64,000 nt of DNA from a bacterium 1XD21-13 (GCA_009917555.1 QZDX01000015.1:53876-117875), one strand, 5' to 3'; shown: positions 27,400 through 36,811, counted from the first letter of the stretch. Notes: generated by a model not told the origin, from the sequence alone. Numbers and translations: made by a program.

Positions 27400-27539
27400 G
27401 CTCTCCTCCTCCGGATCTTTCTGGGCTTCCCGCCAGAGCGGGAAAACCGTGTGGCAGATGCCTTTTATTTTAATATGGTGGTCATTTAGGAATTGAATCG
27501 ATCGCCTGGACCTATTATCTTCCTTAAATCATTCAACTA

Positions 27540-27568
27540 GTTATAAATATAACAGTTATATTTATAAC
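27540..27568. promoter_or_regulatory. Tandem palindromic operator between marR and MBL genes
   Basis: Two adjacent 14-bp palindromes, GTTATAAATATAAC (27540-27553) and GTTATATTTATAAC (27555-27568). Each is self-complementary around a 2-bp centre, and together they form a larger inverted repeat around a single A. The size and symmetry suit MarR-type dimers. It is about 140 bp upstream of marR and about 75 bp upstream of the MBL promoter. Confidence 0.65.
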
Positions 27569-27644
27569 ATTTTAAATTTAAAAATGCAAGCGGAATTTTG
27601 AATAAAGAAAAATTTTTTGAAGAACAGCTTTTGGAATGATGCAA

Positions 27645-27673
27645 TTGCGCGCAAAAATCACCTGTGCTATAGT
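27645..27673 (+). promoter_or_regulatory. Promoter for the MBL-fold hydrolase
   Basis: -35 TTGCGC (27645-27650), 17-bp spacer, -10 TATAGT (27668-27673), about 76 bp before the ATG. Confidence 0.6.
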
Positions 27674-27748
27674 AGATAAAAACAGCATGAGCCTGTTCTG
27701 CAAGCCCATGCCCCATCATTTTGCAAGCATAAGAAAGAAGGAATACAA

Positions 27749-28633
27749 ATGTACGAATTAATTCAGATAACCGACCGCAGCTACTACATCCAAGGTCCGG
27801 CCCGAATCGGCCTGGTAAAGCTTGACGGTGACAACGTCTGCCTCATTGACAGCGGAAATGACAAAGACGCCGGGCGGAAAATTCGAAAGCTTTTGGAGGA
27901 CAATCACTGGAAGCTGACCGCCATCTACAACACCCACTCCAACGCCGATCACATTGGCGGCAACCGTTACCTCCAAAATCAGACCGGCTGCAGCATCTAT
28001 GCCCCCGGCATCGAGTGCGCATTTACCAGAAATCCAATTTTGGAGCCTGCCTTCCTCTACGGCGGATACCCCTGCAAGGATTTGCAGCACAAATTTCTGA
28101 TGGCACAGGAAAGCAATGCTCTGGAGCTTACAAAAGACTGTCTGCCCCAGGGCTTCTCCTTCATCCCTCTGCCGGGCCATTTCTTTGATATGGCAGGCTT
28201 TCGGACACCGGATGATGTAGTCTACCTGGCCGACTGCCTCTCAAGTAAGGAAACCCTGGATAAATATCAAATCAGCTTCATCTATGACATTGCCGCCTAC
28301 CTGGATACACTGGAAAAGGTAAAGGAAATGGACGCCTGTATGTTTGTTCCTGCCCACGCAGAGGCCACAAAGGACATTGCGCCCCTGGCCCGGTACAACA
28401 TAGACAAGGTACTGGAAATAGCCGAAAAAATCACTCGGCTCTGCCAGGAGCCCCTTCCCTTTGAAATTATTTTGCAAAAACTATTCACAGACTATGGCCT
28501 CAACATGAGCTTTGAACAGTATGTACTGGTTGGAAGCACAGTCCGCTCCTATCTGGCATGGCTTAAGGACACTGGTCGGCTGGAAGCCTTTTTTGAGGAC
28601 AACCAACTTCTCTGGAGGACCGTCCGCTGCTAG
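27749..28633 (+). CDS. MBL-fold metallo-hydrolase
   Basis: A 294-residue metallo-beta-lactamase-fold protein. The zinc site is THSNADHIGGNRYLQ (HxHxDH variant TxSNADH, with the first His conserved in NTHSNADH), GHFFDMAGF and VYLADCLS; a further His is in VPAHAE. The variant means substrate cannot be guessed; relatives include glyoxalase II-like and lactonase enzymes. The C-terminal 60 residues are helical. Its stop overlaps the stop of the convergent DUF4143 ATPase by 4 bp. It is divergent from marR and may belong to the same regulon. Confidence 0.85.
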   Translation: MYELIQITDRSYYIQGPARIGLVKLDGDNVCLIDSGNDKDAGRKIRKLLEDNHWKLTAIYNTHSNADHIGGNRYLQNQTGCSIYAPGIECAFTRNPILEPAFLYGGYPCKDLQHKFLMAQESNALELTKDCLPQGFSFIPLPGHFFDMAGFRTPDDVVYLADCLSSKETLDKYQISFIYDIAAYLDTLEKVKEMDACMFVPAHAEATKDIAPLARYNIDKVLEIAEKITRLCQEPLPFEIILQKLFTDYGLNMSFEQYVLVGSTVRSYLAWLKDTGRLEAFFEDNQLLWRTVRC

Positions 28634-29850
28634 ATCATCCAGACAGGCACCATCAAATCATTGCTGCTAAATGCGGCCAGATCGGATTTCAGACAGAGAA
28701 CTGCCCCTCTCTCCCGTGGAAGCGATGCCTTATCCAGAATGGAAAATACCCGTGTAGACTTCTGATCCGGATTGGCGGATCGCTTCACCTCCAGGGGGCA
28801 GAGCCATCCCTCACGCTCCAGGATGAGATCAATCTCCTTCCCCTCCTTATCCCGGTAATACCAGAAACGGCAGTCCTTATCCCAGGCGTAGGATTTGCGC
28901 ACCTCCGCCACGGCATAATTTTCCAAAATCCCGCTGCTCAGGGCGCCGTTCATCAAAATCTCCGGCGAAGCATACCGGGTCAGATAAGCCGCCAGACCCG
29001 TATCGGTAAAATAGAGCTTTGGCGCCTTGATGACCCGCTTAAGCTTTTCATCCTGATAAGGGTACAAGCAGAAGATCAGATGGGTCCGCTCTAGTACCTG
29101 AAGCCATCTCCTGGCCGTGTCATCGGAAATTCCCACCTCCTGGGCTATCTGGTGCAGGTTCAGCATCTGACCGGTGCGACAGGCTGCGGCCCGGATAAAA
29201 TCACTGAACTGCATCTTGTCCAAGAGGCTCACCAGCTCTCCTGCATCCCGCTCAATATAGGACTGCAAATAGGAATTATAAAAGGCAGACCAATCCTCTG
29301 ATGCCCCGCTAACCAGCTCCGGCATTGTCCCCATCCAGATGCGCTCATACATTTCCTTAAAATCCGCCTCTTTATGGCTCTGCTTTCTCCGAACCAGCCC
29401 GTTAAGATGTACGGAAAACGGCATCTGCTTTCCGCTTCCATACATTTCATGCTGGGACAGGAAGGAAAGCCTGCACACGGCCACACCTTCCTGGGAGGAT
29501 TCACAGAGAGACGTAAGCTCCGGGAATATCTGGGAGGATGCAAGCCAGAAGGTTCCGGGGCCTGCTCCATTGTCCACTGCAATTTTAAGATACACCAGAA
29601 GCTCCGGGGCATACTGGATCTCATCAATCAGAATGGGAAGGGAGTGCATCTGCAAAAACAGCACTGGGTCCGTCTTTGCCATCCGCCGTTCCTCAAAATC
29701 CTCCAGGTTTACATAGGTTCTTTTTTCATCCATCATCCGTTTTAACAGGGTGGTCTTCCCTGCCTGCCTTGGTCCAATCAGCAGGATACAGGGGTATTTC
29801 TCTGATAAAATCGGGATTTGTTCCTCCAGATCACGCTTGATATACTCCAT
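28630..29850 (-). CDS. AAA ATPase with DUF4143 domain
   Basis: A 406-residue protein. Residues 20-150 are a AAA-type ATPase: Walker A GPRQAGKTTLL, YVNLEDFEERRMA, and Walker B LPILIDEIQYAPEL. Residues 190-360 are the DUF4143 region, with QIAQEVGISDDTARRWLQVL (helix-turn-helix) and DCRFWYYRDKEGKEIDLILE, which carries a nuclease-like ExK motif (LEVKRSAN). This large family occurs in variable genome regions and is often called archaeal-type ATPase; function unclear, possibly toxin- or mobile-element-related. It stands alone. Confidence 0.85.
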   Translation of the reverse strand: MEYIKRDLEEQIPILSEKYPCILLIGPRQAGKTTLLKRMMDEKRTYVNLEDFEERRMAKTDPVLFLQMHSLPILIDEIQYAPELLVYLKIAVDNGAGPGTFWLASSQIFPELTSLCESSQEGVAVCRLSFLSQHEMYGSGKQMPFSVHLNGLVRRKQSHKEADFKEMYERIWMGTMPELVSGASEDWSAFYNSYLQSYIERDAGELVSLLDKMQFSDFIRAAACRTGQMLNLHQIAQEVGISDDTARRWLQVLERTHLIFCLYPYQDEKLKRVIKAPKLYFTDTGLAAYLTRYASPEILMNGALSSGILENYAVAEVRKSYAWDKDCRFWYYRDKEGKEIDLILEREGWLCPLEVKRSANPDQKSTRVFSILDKASLPRERGAVLCLKSDLAAFSSNDLMVPVWMI

Positions 29851-29961
29851 ATGCCGTCTCCTTCTCTGGCTATTTTTCGATATATGCCAATTATAGCCTT
29901 TTCTATAGAATATGTCAATCTTTGATCTAATCGTATTTTAGACGATATCAATTTAAACGAA

Positions 29962-30014
29962 GGAGCTGTTGCTCCAGTAGTATGATTTATCTGCTTTTGC
30001 AACAGCCCCGTTTT
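29962..30014. terminator. Hairpin beyond the LysR gene, possible insertion-sequence end
   Basis: GGAGCTGTTGC (29962-29972) pairs with GCAACAGCCCC (29999-30009) around a 26-nt loop. A T6 run follows on the plus strand and overlaps the LysR stop codon. It could end the minus-strand LysR transcript. The GGGGCTGTTGCAAAA wording also resembles insertion-sequence termini, and a transposase remnant lies at the other side of this cassette. Confidence 0.45.
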
Positions 30015-30941
30015 TTATATTAAATGATGTGATGCCTGGTCGGGCACATTAACCAGTGCTTCACATTTATTCTTTATAAACTGGATCAACGCCTTTGCTG
30101 CACGGTTTAGGTGATGGTCGGTACGGTATAATATGCCGACATCGAAAAAAAAGGGCGGATCAAGGCTGCGACTAACCACATTTGGCGGTAAATTTTCATA
30201 GGGTATGGGGCCTATCAGAGCGTCGGCAACGCCGGCGCCCTGAGCAACAAGCTCAAGCGTTGTGCTGCGCTGGGTGGCAACGATCTGAAAAATCGGCACA
30301 GCTCTGCCAATTAAACAGAACTGGTCAAGTATCGAGCGTACAAGAGCACCTTCAGGACAGGACAGCATGGGAACATTATCCAGCGCAGCGGCAGGAATTT
30401 GCTTATATGCGGAGAGCGGATGACTCTCTGCCATAACAAGACGCAATTCATGCCGGTGCAGGGGCATTGCCGTCAACTGTGAGGGTATATCCGCAGGAAA
30501 TATAGTGTATGCCAAATCCGCCTGTTCCCGGATCAATGCCTCGATAATACGGCTGCTGGGCAAATCCACTGTTGTAAAACGGCAGTTAGGTACATCTGCA
30601 ATAAACTCCTGAAATATTAAAGGCAAAATCCATGAGATTGCAGTTGTAGTCAAAGCCAAAGTGATCGACTGCAGACTGTTATCACGAAAATCTCGCATTT
30701 CATCCTCGGCTCGACGAACATGCTGCAAAATACGTTGGGCATGCTGCACAAGCCGTTCTCCCGCCGCGGTAAACAATATGCTGTTACCGGTGCGAACTAA
30801 AAGTTGTACACCCAGCTCCTGTTCAAGCGAGCGTATCGCCTTAGTTATTGAGGGCTGCGCTACATAAAGCTCAGCAGCAGCCTGCGTCATGTTTTGATGT
30901 CGGTGGACCGCTTCAAGATATTCTAGTTTTTTTAATTCCAA
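30015..30941 (-). CDS. LysR-family regulator divergent to esterase, TTG start
   Basis: A 308-residue regulator with DNA-binding domain at residues 1-60 (LEYLEAVHRHQNMTQAAAEL, YVAQPSITKAIRSLEQELG) and a co-inducer domain to the C-terminus. The TTG at 30941 has GGGGAGG with a 7-base spacer. Codon use (more CGT, GTA, TTA and GCA codons) looks different from neighbours and like the divergent esterase, suggesting the two came together. It probably controls that esterase; no operator is called. Confidence 0.85.
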   Translation of the reverse strand: MELKKLEYLEAVHRHQNMTQAAAELYVAQPSITKAIRSLEQELGVQLLVRTGNSILFTAAGERLVQHAQRILQHVRRAEDEMRDFRDNSLQSITLALTTTAISWILPLIFQEFIADVPNCRFTTVDLPSSRIIEALIREQADLAYTIFPADIPSQLTAMPLHRHELRLVMAESHPLSAYKQIPAAALDNVPMLSCPEGALVRSILDQFCLIGRAVPIFQIVATQRSTTLELVAQGAGVADALIGPIPYENLPPNVVSRSLDPPFFFDVGILYRTDHHLNRAAKALIQFIKNKCEALVNVPDQASHHLI

Positions 30942-31132
30942 TCTAATGCCTCCCCGAAAGCGTATGTTTTAGGAAAATAATAATCAAATACCAAATAAAA
31001 AGGCAAAAATATAATTATGGCACAATAACTTTTGGCTATTACTTACTAACTTCTGTATATTTTACAGAGTATTCCTTGATAGTTATAATAATTTTAGTAA
31101 AAATCCACAAAGATGCAGGAGGTTATGCAATT

Positions 31133-31951
31133 ATGTCGATGGTGCAGATTAATTTCTTTTCTGAATCGTTGATGCGTACGGTTAATATCGCAGGCATTGT
31201 GCCAATCGATAAGCGCTCAGTAGATGGGCAGTTAGTACGCGGCAAGCAGCCGTTTAAGACGCTTTATCTGCTTCATGGCGTGTATGGCAGTGAGCTAGAT
31301 TGGCTTACCAACACACGCATTCGCCGTTTAGCGCAGGACTGGAATCTTGCCGTATTTATGCCCGCAGGCGAAAACAAATTTTATAGTGACAATATCCCTA
31401 CACATGATCTTTTTGGCAAGTTTGTCGGTGAAGAACTTATCAGCTTCACCCGCACAATGTTCCGATTAAGCGAGAACAGAGAGGATACTTATGTTGCGGG
31501 TCTTTCTATGGGCGGGTTGGGCGCTATACTTACAGGCTTACGCTATCCCAAAACCTTTAGCCATATTGGTACGTTTTCGGGCGCATTTGTAACCGAAAAC
31601 TATCCTGAGGATGATTCATATCCGGTTACTATCCATAAGCGTACGTTCTACGAGGCTATAAGTGGAGTCGAAAAGGACTACGCTGGCAGCAGAAATGACT
31701 ATCGCTATCTTGCCAGAGTCCTGGCTGAAGCCGATGAAGATATGCCTAAGATTTATATGAGCTGCGGTACTGCGGATTTCCTTTATCCCGCTTATGAGGA
31801 TTTTAAAAAAATGACCATTGAGCGTGGCTATGATGATATTATTTTTGAGGAAGAGGACGGATATTCCCACGAATGGCGTTTCTGGGATATTTACATTGAG
31901 CGGGTACTGAACCGCTTTATATCAGATGACAGACAGGGTGTAGCATTTTGA
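31133..31951 (+). CDS. Alpha/beta-hydrolase esterase, EstA/esterase D type
   Basis: A 272-residue protein starting MSMVQINFFSESLMRTVN. The oxyanion region is YLLHGVYGSELDW; the nucleophile Ser is in AGLSMGGLGA (GxSxGG); the catalytic Asp and His are probably in CGTADFLYPAYEDF and GYSHEWRFWD. Such enzymes hydrolyse acyl or feruloyl-type esters or S-formylglutathione-like thioesters. ATG at 31133 is chosen for AGGAGG at 31117-31122. No signal peptide. The AT-leaning codon use matches the divergent LysR and not the neighbours. Confidence 0.86.
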   Translation: MSMVQINFFSESLMRTVNIAGIVPIDKRSVDGQLVRGKQPFKTLYLLHGVYGSELDWLTNTRIRRLAQDWNLAVFMPAGENKFYSDNIPTHDLFGKFVGEELISFTRTMFRLSENREDTYVAGLSMGGLGAILTGLRYPKTFSHIGTFSGAFVTENYPEDDSYPVTIHKRTFYEAISGVEKDYAGSRNDYRYLARVLAEADEDMPKIYMSCGTADFLYPAYEDFKKMTIERGYDDIIFEEEDGYSHEWRFWDIYIERVLNRFISDDRQGVAF

Positions 31952-31973
31952 TCTGTACCGCAAAAAGTAACAG

Positions 31974-32225
31974 TTACAAAAAATGAAAAATATAAAAAAT
32001 TATTGTATCCTGAATTTTGCAGGAGATTGAGTAAAAATGCTCTGAACACGGCATAAACAACTGTATTTGGAGCATTTTGTAATATATAAAAGTCTTTTGG
32101 TTTGATAGCCTTTTCCCTTTCATATTTCTGCTTTTTGCGTACTTTTCAGAATAATATGCCATCTGTTTCTGGTAAATGGTCATTTTAAGCCTGCGCATCC
32201 CGTTGGGATCTTTCTTTGTAATCAC
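31974..32225 (-). pseudogene. Transposase remnant, possibly IS1634-like
   Basis: An 83-codon open stretch. The central part (MTIYQKQMAYYSEKYAKSRN) resembles the QKQ..FYSEKYA.R...ER segment of IS1634-family transposases. The upstream part ITKKDPNGMRRLK fits a preceding loop, and the C-terminal 35 residues look unrelated. No full transposase or clear terminal repeats are present. If correct, it is a decayed fragment at the right edge of the LysR-esterase cassette. Confidence 0.4.
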
Positions 32226-32364
32226 TCATACGGTAATAAAATTTTTAATCCTGAGCCTGTGTCTCAAATGAACATACAGACATCTTCCCTTGAAGCATCA
32301 AGAAGCCAATATGAGCTACGTAATAACAGATACGCAGACTTCTTTCAAGTGTTTTTTTCCAAAT

Positions 32365-33240
32365 TTATCCATTGAAATTCGTAATATAAATATAAGCATC
32401 CTCCAAAGTAACCTCACAAGCCTCACAGACTGTTCCAGGCTTCTTAGGGCTTAAGAGAGGCATCCGAAGCCCGCCGTCCACATACTGCTTGGAGGAAATG
32501 GGATAGCGTCTCTCCAGCTCGCGGGCCTCTGCCTCATCCTTCACATGACAGAGCCATACATGGCCTTTTGCCACATTCAGAAGCTCCTGCATTCCGCCGG
32601 AATAGAGAAACTGCCCCTTCTTCATCACGGCCAGTTGATCACAGGTGGCCGCCAGGTCCTCCACCACATGGGTAGAAAAGAGCACCGTCCAGTTTTCGGA
32701 AAAGTCCACCAAAAAATTGCGGATGCGAATCCGCTCCTCCGGGTCCAGTCCCGTAGTGGGCTCGTCAATAATCAGAAGCTCCGGCTCATGAAGCAGCGCC
32801 TGCACCAGCCCTACCCTCCGCTTCATGCCGCCGGAAAGCTAGCGAAGCTTTTTCCTGCGGTGCTCCGCCAGATCCACCCTTTTCAGATAAAAATCAATAC
32901 GGGGCCTTAATTCCCTTGCAGGAATCCCTGACAAGGCTCCCATGTACTCCAAACATTCCTGGACAGTCAGATTGGGATAGAGATCCATCTCCTGGGGCAG
33001 ATAGCCGATTTTTCTCTGAAGCCTTTCATAATTCCTTTCCTTATACTTGATACCGTCCAGACTCACCCTCCCCTTTGTGGGTGCAAGCACTGTGGTCAGC
33101 ACCCGCATCAGCGTCGTCTTTCCGGCGCCGTTTTCTCCAAGAAGGCCGAAGATACCCTTAGGAATTTCCAGATTCCCGTGATCTATGGCCGTTACTCCAT
33201 TTTTAAAAGCTACTGTCAAATCCTTTATCACAATACTCAT
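32365..33240 (-). pseudogene. ABC transporter ATPase with in-frame amber stop in the signature motif
   Basis: The start at 33240 reads MSIVIKDLTVAFKNGVTAID. Walker A is LLGENGAGKTTLM and the Q-loop is IGYLPQEMDLYPN. At 32839-32841 a TAG interrupts HRRKKLR*LSGGMKRRVG; translation then continues in the same frame through Walker B LLIIDEPTTGLDPEER and FSTHVVEDL to a normal end. The family has Gln at the stop position, so a single C-to-T change (CAG to TAG) explains it. Full length would be 291 residues. It is the ATPase of the permease pair upstream. Confidence 0.88.
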
Positions 33241-33302
33241 TCTATTATCCTTTCCCTTTAAGTCCGGCAAAAGGCCTCCGGTAAACCCATGCCTAAATCC
33301 AT

Positions 33303-33968
33303 TTACCTTTTTTTCAACAATCGCGACATCCCAGCCATCATAAGGCCGCTCAAAATCAAGCACAGCAGCTTCCCGCACAGCCAGTCAAAGCTTCCTCCAT
33401 TCCCGGCACCTGTAGCCTTTCCCAGGCCGTGGAAGGTATAGGAAAACAGATTCCATTTTCCAAAAAGCCTGTCACCGGAGCTGGAATTGGTGCAGATCCA
33501 TAGGAGCAGGCAGAGCGCCATCCCTACCCACTGACTACGAAACAAGCAGGACAGCGTATGGGACAAAATCCCCCAGAAAATCACCGTCACCCAGACTGTC
33601 AGCCCATAGGCCACAAACAAGCGGGGCACCTCCTCCATATCTCTCGGCCTCTGCACCAGAAGAAACAGCCAAAAGCTGGAGAGGGCCAAAAGCAGCAAAA
33701 AGGTTTCCTGCAAAAGCATCCGCCTGCCCACAGAACACACCCGGTTTCTGATGGGATAGAGCCTCTGGATCTCCCACCGCCCGGCCGTTATTTCCTGCAC
33801 ATAGGTATCTCCGCAAAACACAACAGCCAGCAGCGCCATAGGTCCCTCAAGAGCAATCCCCACCTCACAGGCAGAGCTCACCCCGCGAACAAAGCTCAAA
33901 ATCACCACCGCAAACAAAGCGTATCCCATCTTATAGCAGGGCAGACAGATTTTCCATTCCGTTCTCAT
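33303..33968 (-). CDS. ABC-2-type permease subunit
   Basis: A 221-residue membrane protein with about six hydrophobic segments (for example YALFAVVILSFVRGVSSACE, FLLLLALSSFWLFLLVQ and LLCLILSGLMMAGM). It starts right after the first permease gene with a 1-bp gap, which implies coupling. No lesion is seen in this gene, but its ATPase carries a nonsense codon and its partner permease is truncated, so it is unlikely to work. Confidence 0.7.
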   Translation of the reverse strand: MRTEWKICLPCYKMGYALFAVVILSFVRGVSSACEVGIALEGPMALLAVVFCGDTYVQEITAGRWEIQRLYPIRNRVCSVGRRMLLQETFLLLLALSSFWLFLLVQRPRDMEEVPRLFVAYGLTVWVTVIFWGILSHTLSCLFRSQWVGMALCLLLWICTNSSSGDRLFGKWNLFSYTFHGLGKATGAGNGGSFDWLCGKLLCLILSGLMMAGMSRLLKKR

Positions 33969-33969
33969 C

Positions 33970-34845
33970 CTACATCCGCCTCCTTTTCCACAGCCGGATA
34001 GAAATCCCTGTCAGCACCGCCGACGCAAGCAGAAGCATGCTCTGGTTAAATAAAGCCATTGGCGGCGGAGCCGTATCAAAAAATCTCCCCTGAAACCGCA
34101 CCATAATCGCCAGGGGCCTTCCGTAATAGCCGCAAACCCCTTCCGCATTCCGGCTTCCCATATTGGAATACACCATATAAATGATAAGAAGCGGCACCGC
34201 AGGCAGGGGATTTTTGAATAAAATGGAAATAAGGGTGTAAATGCACACAATCATCAGCATATTGGGCAGAATATAGAAGCAGGATGCCCCAAGAAAATCC
34301 CAAAGCCGCACCTCAAAGCCATTTCCCCTGAGAGAAAAAAGGCAGACAGCATAGAACAGTACATTTAAAATTCCAAGTGCAATGAGACACATGGCCAAGC
34401 CCCCGGCGATCTTCCCCACAATGTAAGCCCCGGCGCTGACAGGCTTCGTGTGCAGAAGCTCATAAGAGGCCCTTCTCGTATCCTGCAAATATAAAAATCC
34501 AAGGAGTACCACAGCAAAGACCGCCATAAACAGCCCGGCAAAGTCTGCGAACTTTCTGGCAAAGTAGTAGGAAAAGCTGTTTTGCTCCAGTCTCCCGCGG
34601 ATATAGGAATTGATTTCCTCCGCCGTTCCCTTGTGAAATGCCGTATCCTCATAGGCATAATCAGCCCCGAAATACTGGTATTCACTCTCCAGATATGAGC
34701 AGGCTTTCGAAATCTCCATTTCCCGAAGCTCCTCTATAACCGCCTCCGCTTCCTCACTAGACATCTGAAAATCCAAGCTCAGGGAAGTCGCAACCGCCTC
34801 CTCCCAGCCTCTGCGCAGCGACCCTGAAGGGGAAAGCCCCTTCAC
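33970..34845 (-). pseudogene. ABC-2-type permease subunit, N-terminal part missing
   Basis: A 291-codon frame from a GTG at 34845. It begins inside the extracellular loop (SLRRGWEEAVATSLSLDFQM), without the N-terminal cytoplasmic tail and first membrane helix that ABC-2 permeases have. The remaining five or six helices (AGLFMAVFAVVLLGFLYLQ, LAMCLIALGILNVLFYAVCL and so on) are intact. A transcription terminator lies only 46 bp upstream. A 5' deletion joining the permease to the end of the kinase gene is the simplest reading; an unusual short family member is less likely. Confidence 0.6.
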
Positions 34846-34890
34846 ACCTATAGGGTAATTCTTAAATCACAACAAAAAGACAATGGGAGC

Positions 34891-34921
34891 AAAAAAGGAG
34901 TGTCCTATTTTCCGACACTCC
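34891..34921 (-). terminator. Intrinsic terminator at the kinase stop codon
   Basis: Minus strand: GGAGTGTC (34914-34921) pairs with GACACTCC (34897-34904) around a 9-nt loop, followed by T6. It overlaps the kinase stop codon at 34905 and separates the regulator genes from the ABC genes. Confidence 0.85.
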
Positions 34922-36052
34922 CAAATACCGCCGTCACCAAGGCTCCTCCCTGGTCTTCATTTTCCAATAGCAAACAGCCTCCATGCCGCTCGCAGTAGAG
35001 ACGGCTGATGTACATTCCCATTCCTGCATGCTTCAGGCTGTCCCTTGCATTTTTCTGGTAAAATGCAAGGGTGACCTTTTCTGCCTCTTCCAAAAAGCCC
35101 TCTCCATCATCCCTTACCAGAAGCTTTAAGCACTCCCTCGTAACCCTTATCTCAATATGCACCTGCTCCCTGGCATAGCGCAGTCCATTGGACAGAAGAT
35201 TTTCCGCCACCTCAAGGATCACCTCCTGATCCCCCTCAAAAATCACATCTGCCTCCGACAGCTTAAGAAAAATCCGTTTTCCCTCCCTCTGCTCCAAAAC
35301 GCGAAGCTCCGGCTCCAGAGCCGTCCCCAGTCCCCTGGCCGTAATCGGCGCAATTTTTAACTCCCTCTGCTCCAGACTGCTGATCCGGCCCATAGTCTCC
35401 ACAAACAGATCCATACGCTCCGTCTGCTTTCTGCTCTCTTCCAGCATTTCCAGATATCCCTTGAGAACAGCCAGCGGCGAACGGACATCATGGGCGATGG
35501 CGGCACGAAGCTCCTGTTCGTCCTCAATCCGCCTCCACAGCTCCAGATTGTTCCTGGCAAGGGCTTCCCGCATCCGCTCAAACTCCTGACACAAGCGTCC
35601 AAGCTCATCCTCACTGTCATAGTCTACCGTAAAATCCAAATCCTGCCGGGCAATCCGCCCGGAGGCTTCCTCAAGCTCCTCAATGGGCCCTTTAGCTTAT
35701 GCCGGTAAAACAAAAATACGGCACAGCAGCTTCCCGTCATAGCCAAAATCAAAACCCCGTAAGTCTCTAAAAAAACACAGACCTCACTGATTCCCGAATC
35801 CAGCGGGCTCATTTCCCAGGCAGGGGGCCTTTTGATCTCCGCTAAGTACCCCCGCTCCCCTTCCACTGCTTCAAAATAGCTTTCCTGATCCGTATACTTC
35901 CACCAGATCGCCCTCTGAATCCGGCCTGCAAGCCCTGTAAGGACCGCCGAAAGAAGAAAGCTGCAAATGAGACTGACGGCCAGATAGAGAATAATGGTTT
36001 TTCTTACAGAGAGATTGCGGATTCCCCTGAAAATTTTTTCTTTTCTGCTCAA
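34905..36052 (-). pseudogene. Sensor histidine kinase, frameshifted between HAMP and kinase core
   Basis: The TTG start at 36052 overlaps the regulator's stop (TTTGA). The first frame has two membrane segments (IILYLAVSLICSFLLSAVLT and VCVFLETYGVLILAMTG) with a short loop, then FYRHKLKGP. At about 35685-35694 the frame shifts; the next frame gives IEELEEASGRIARQDLDFTV (HAMP), AIAHDVRSPLAVLKGYLEML (phospho-His), NLLSNGLRYA, DDGEGF and GMGMYISRLY. Adding one base at the AAAGGGCCC run restores one frame. Senses an unknown envelope signal; partner of the OmpR-type regulator. Confidence 0.82.
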
Positions 36053-36735
36053 AGCTTACGCTCCCTTCTCCACCGGTACCCCATCCCCCACACGGTTTCT
36101 ATGTATTCCGTATCCGTATACTGCTGCAGCTTTTTACGGATTCTGCGGACCAGCTCCGTGATAACCCTGCTGTCCCCCTCCGCCTCATAGCCGCAGATGC
36201 GCTCATACATCCGCTCCCGATCAAACACCTGGCCCGGATGCATAGAGAGAAATTCGATAATGTCATATTCCATTTTTGTAAGCTCCACGCAGCTCTCCCT
36301 CACCTGTACGCTCCGGGCCGTGTAATCTATGGAAAGCTCGCCCCAAAAGCGGTAATGAGATTTTACCCTATGCCGTTCCTCCCTCTTTAAATGGGCCGTA
36401 ATCCTTGCATCCAGCTCCTTTAATCCAAAGGGCTTCACAATATAGTCATCCCCGCCGGACAAAAGCCCGTTCACCCGGTCCTCCTCCTGCACCCTTGCCG
36501 TCAAGAACAAAATAGGGCACACCGCCTTATCCCGAATTCTCCGGCAGACCTCCAGACCATCCAGGCGGGGCATATTAATATCCAGAAGAATCAAATCCGG
36601 CTCCTGCTCCACCTGCCGCAAAGCCTCCGCGCCGTCTAGCGCCACAATCACCCGATAGCCCTTAAGCTCCAGATAGCTTTTCAGCATTTTCACAAGCTCT
36701 TTGTTGTCATCCGCAATTAAAATGGTATAGTTCAT
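36049..36735 (-). CDS. OmpR/PhoB-family response regulator
   Basis: A 228-residue regulator: ADDNKELVKML (acidic pocket), DLILLDINMPRLDGLEVCRR (phospho-acceptor Asp), TARVQEEDRV and KPFGLKELDARI (conserved Lys). The C-terminal winged helix (residues 130-228) has LTKMEYDIIEFLSMHPGQVF and TELVRRIRKKLQQY. The ATG at 36735 is preferred over an upstream in-frame start because of position and GGAAGGGAA just before it. It heads the kinase/ABC locus. With kinase and ABC genes broken, it may be the only working part left. Confidence 0.9.
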   Translation of the reverse strand: MNYTILIADDNKELVKMLKSYLELKGYRVIVALDGAEALRQVEQEPDLILLDINMPRLDGLEVCRRIRDKAVCPILFLTARVQEEDRVNGLLSGGDDYIVKPFGLKELDARITAHLKREERHRVKSHYRFWGELSIDYTARSVQVRESCVELTKMEYDIIEFLSMHPGQVFDRERMYERICGYEAEGDSRVITELVRRIRKKLQQYTDTEYIETVWGMGYRWRRERKL

Positions 36736-36811
36736 GCTATTCCCTTCCCTGTGTAAAGGCTTCAAAAATAGCTTTTATTTCCCTACCAGCCACATCCCAC
36801 CCCCAACCAAC

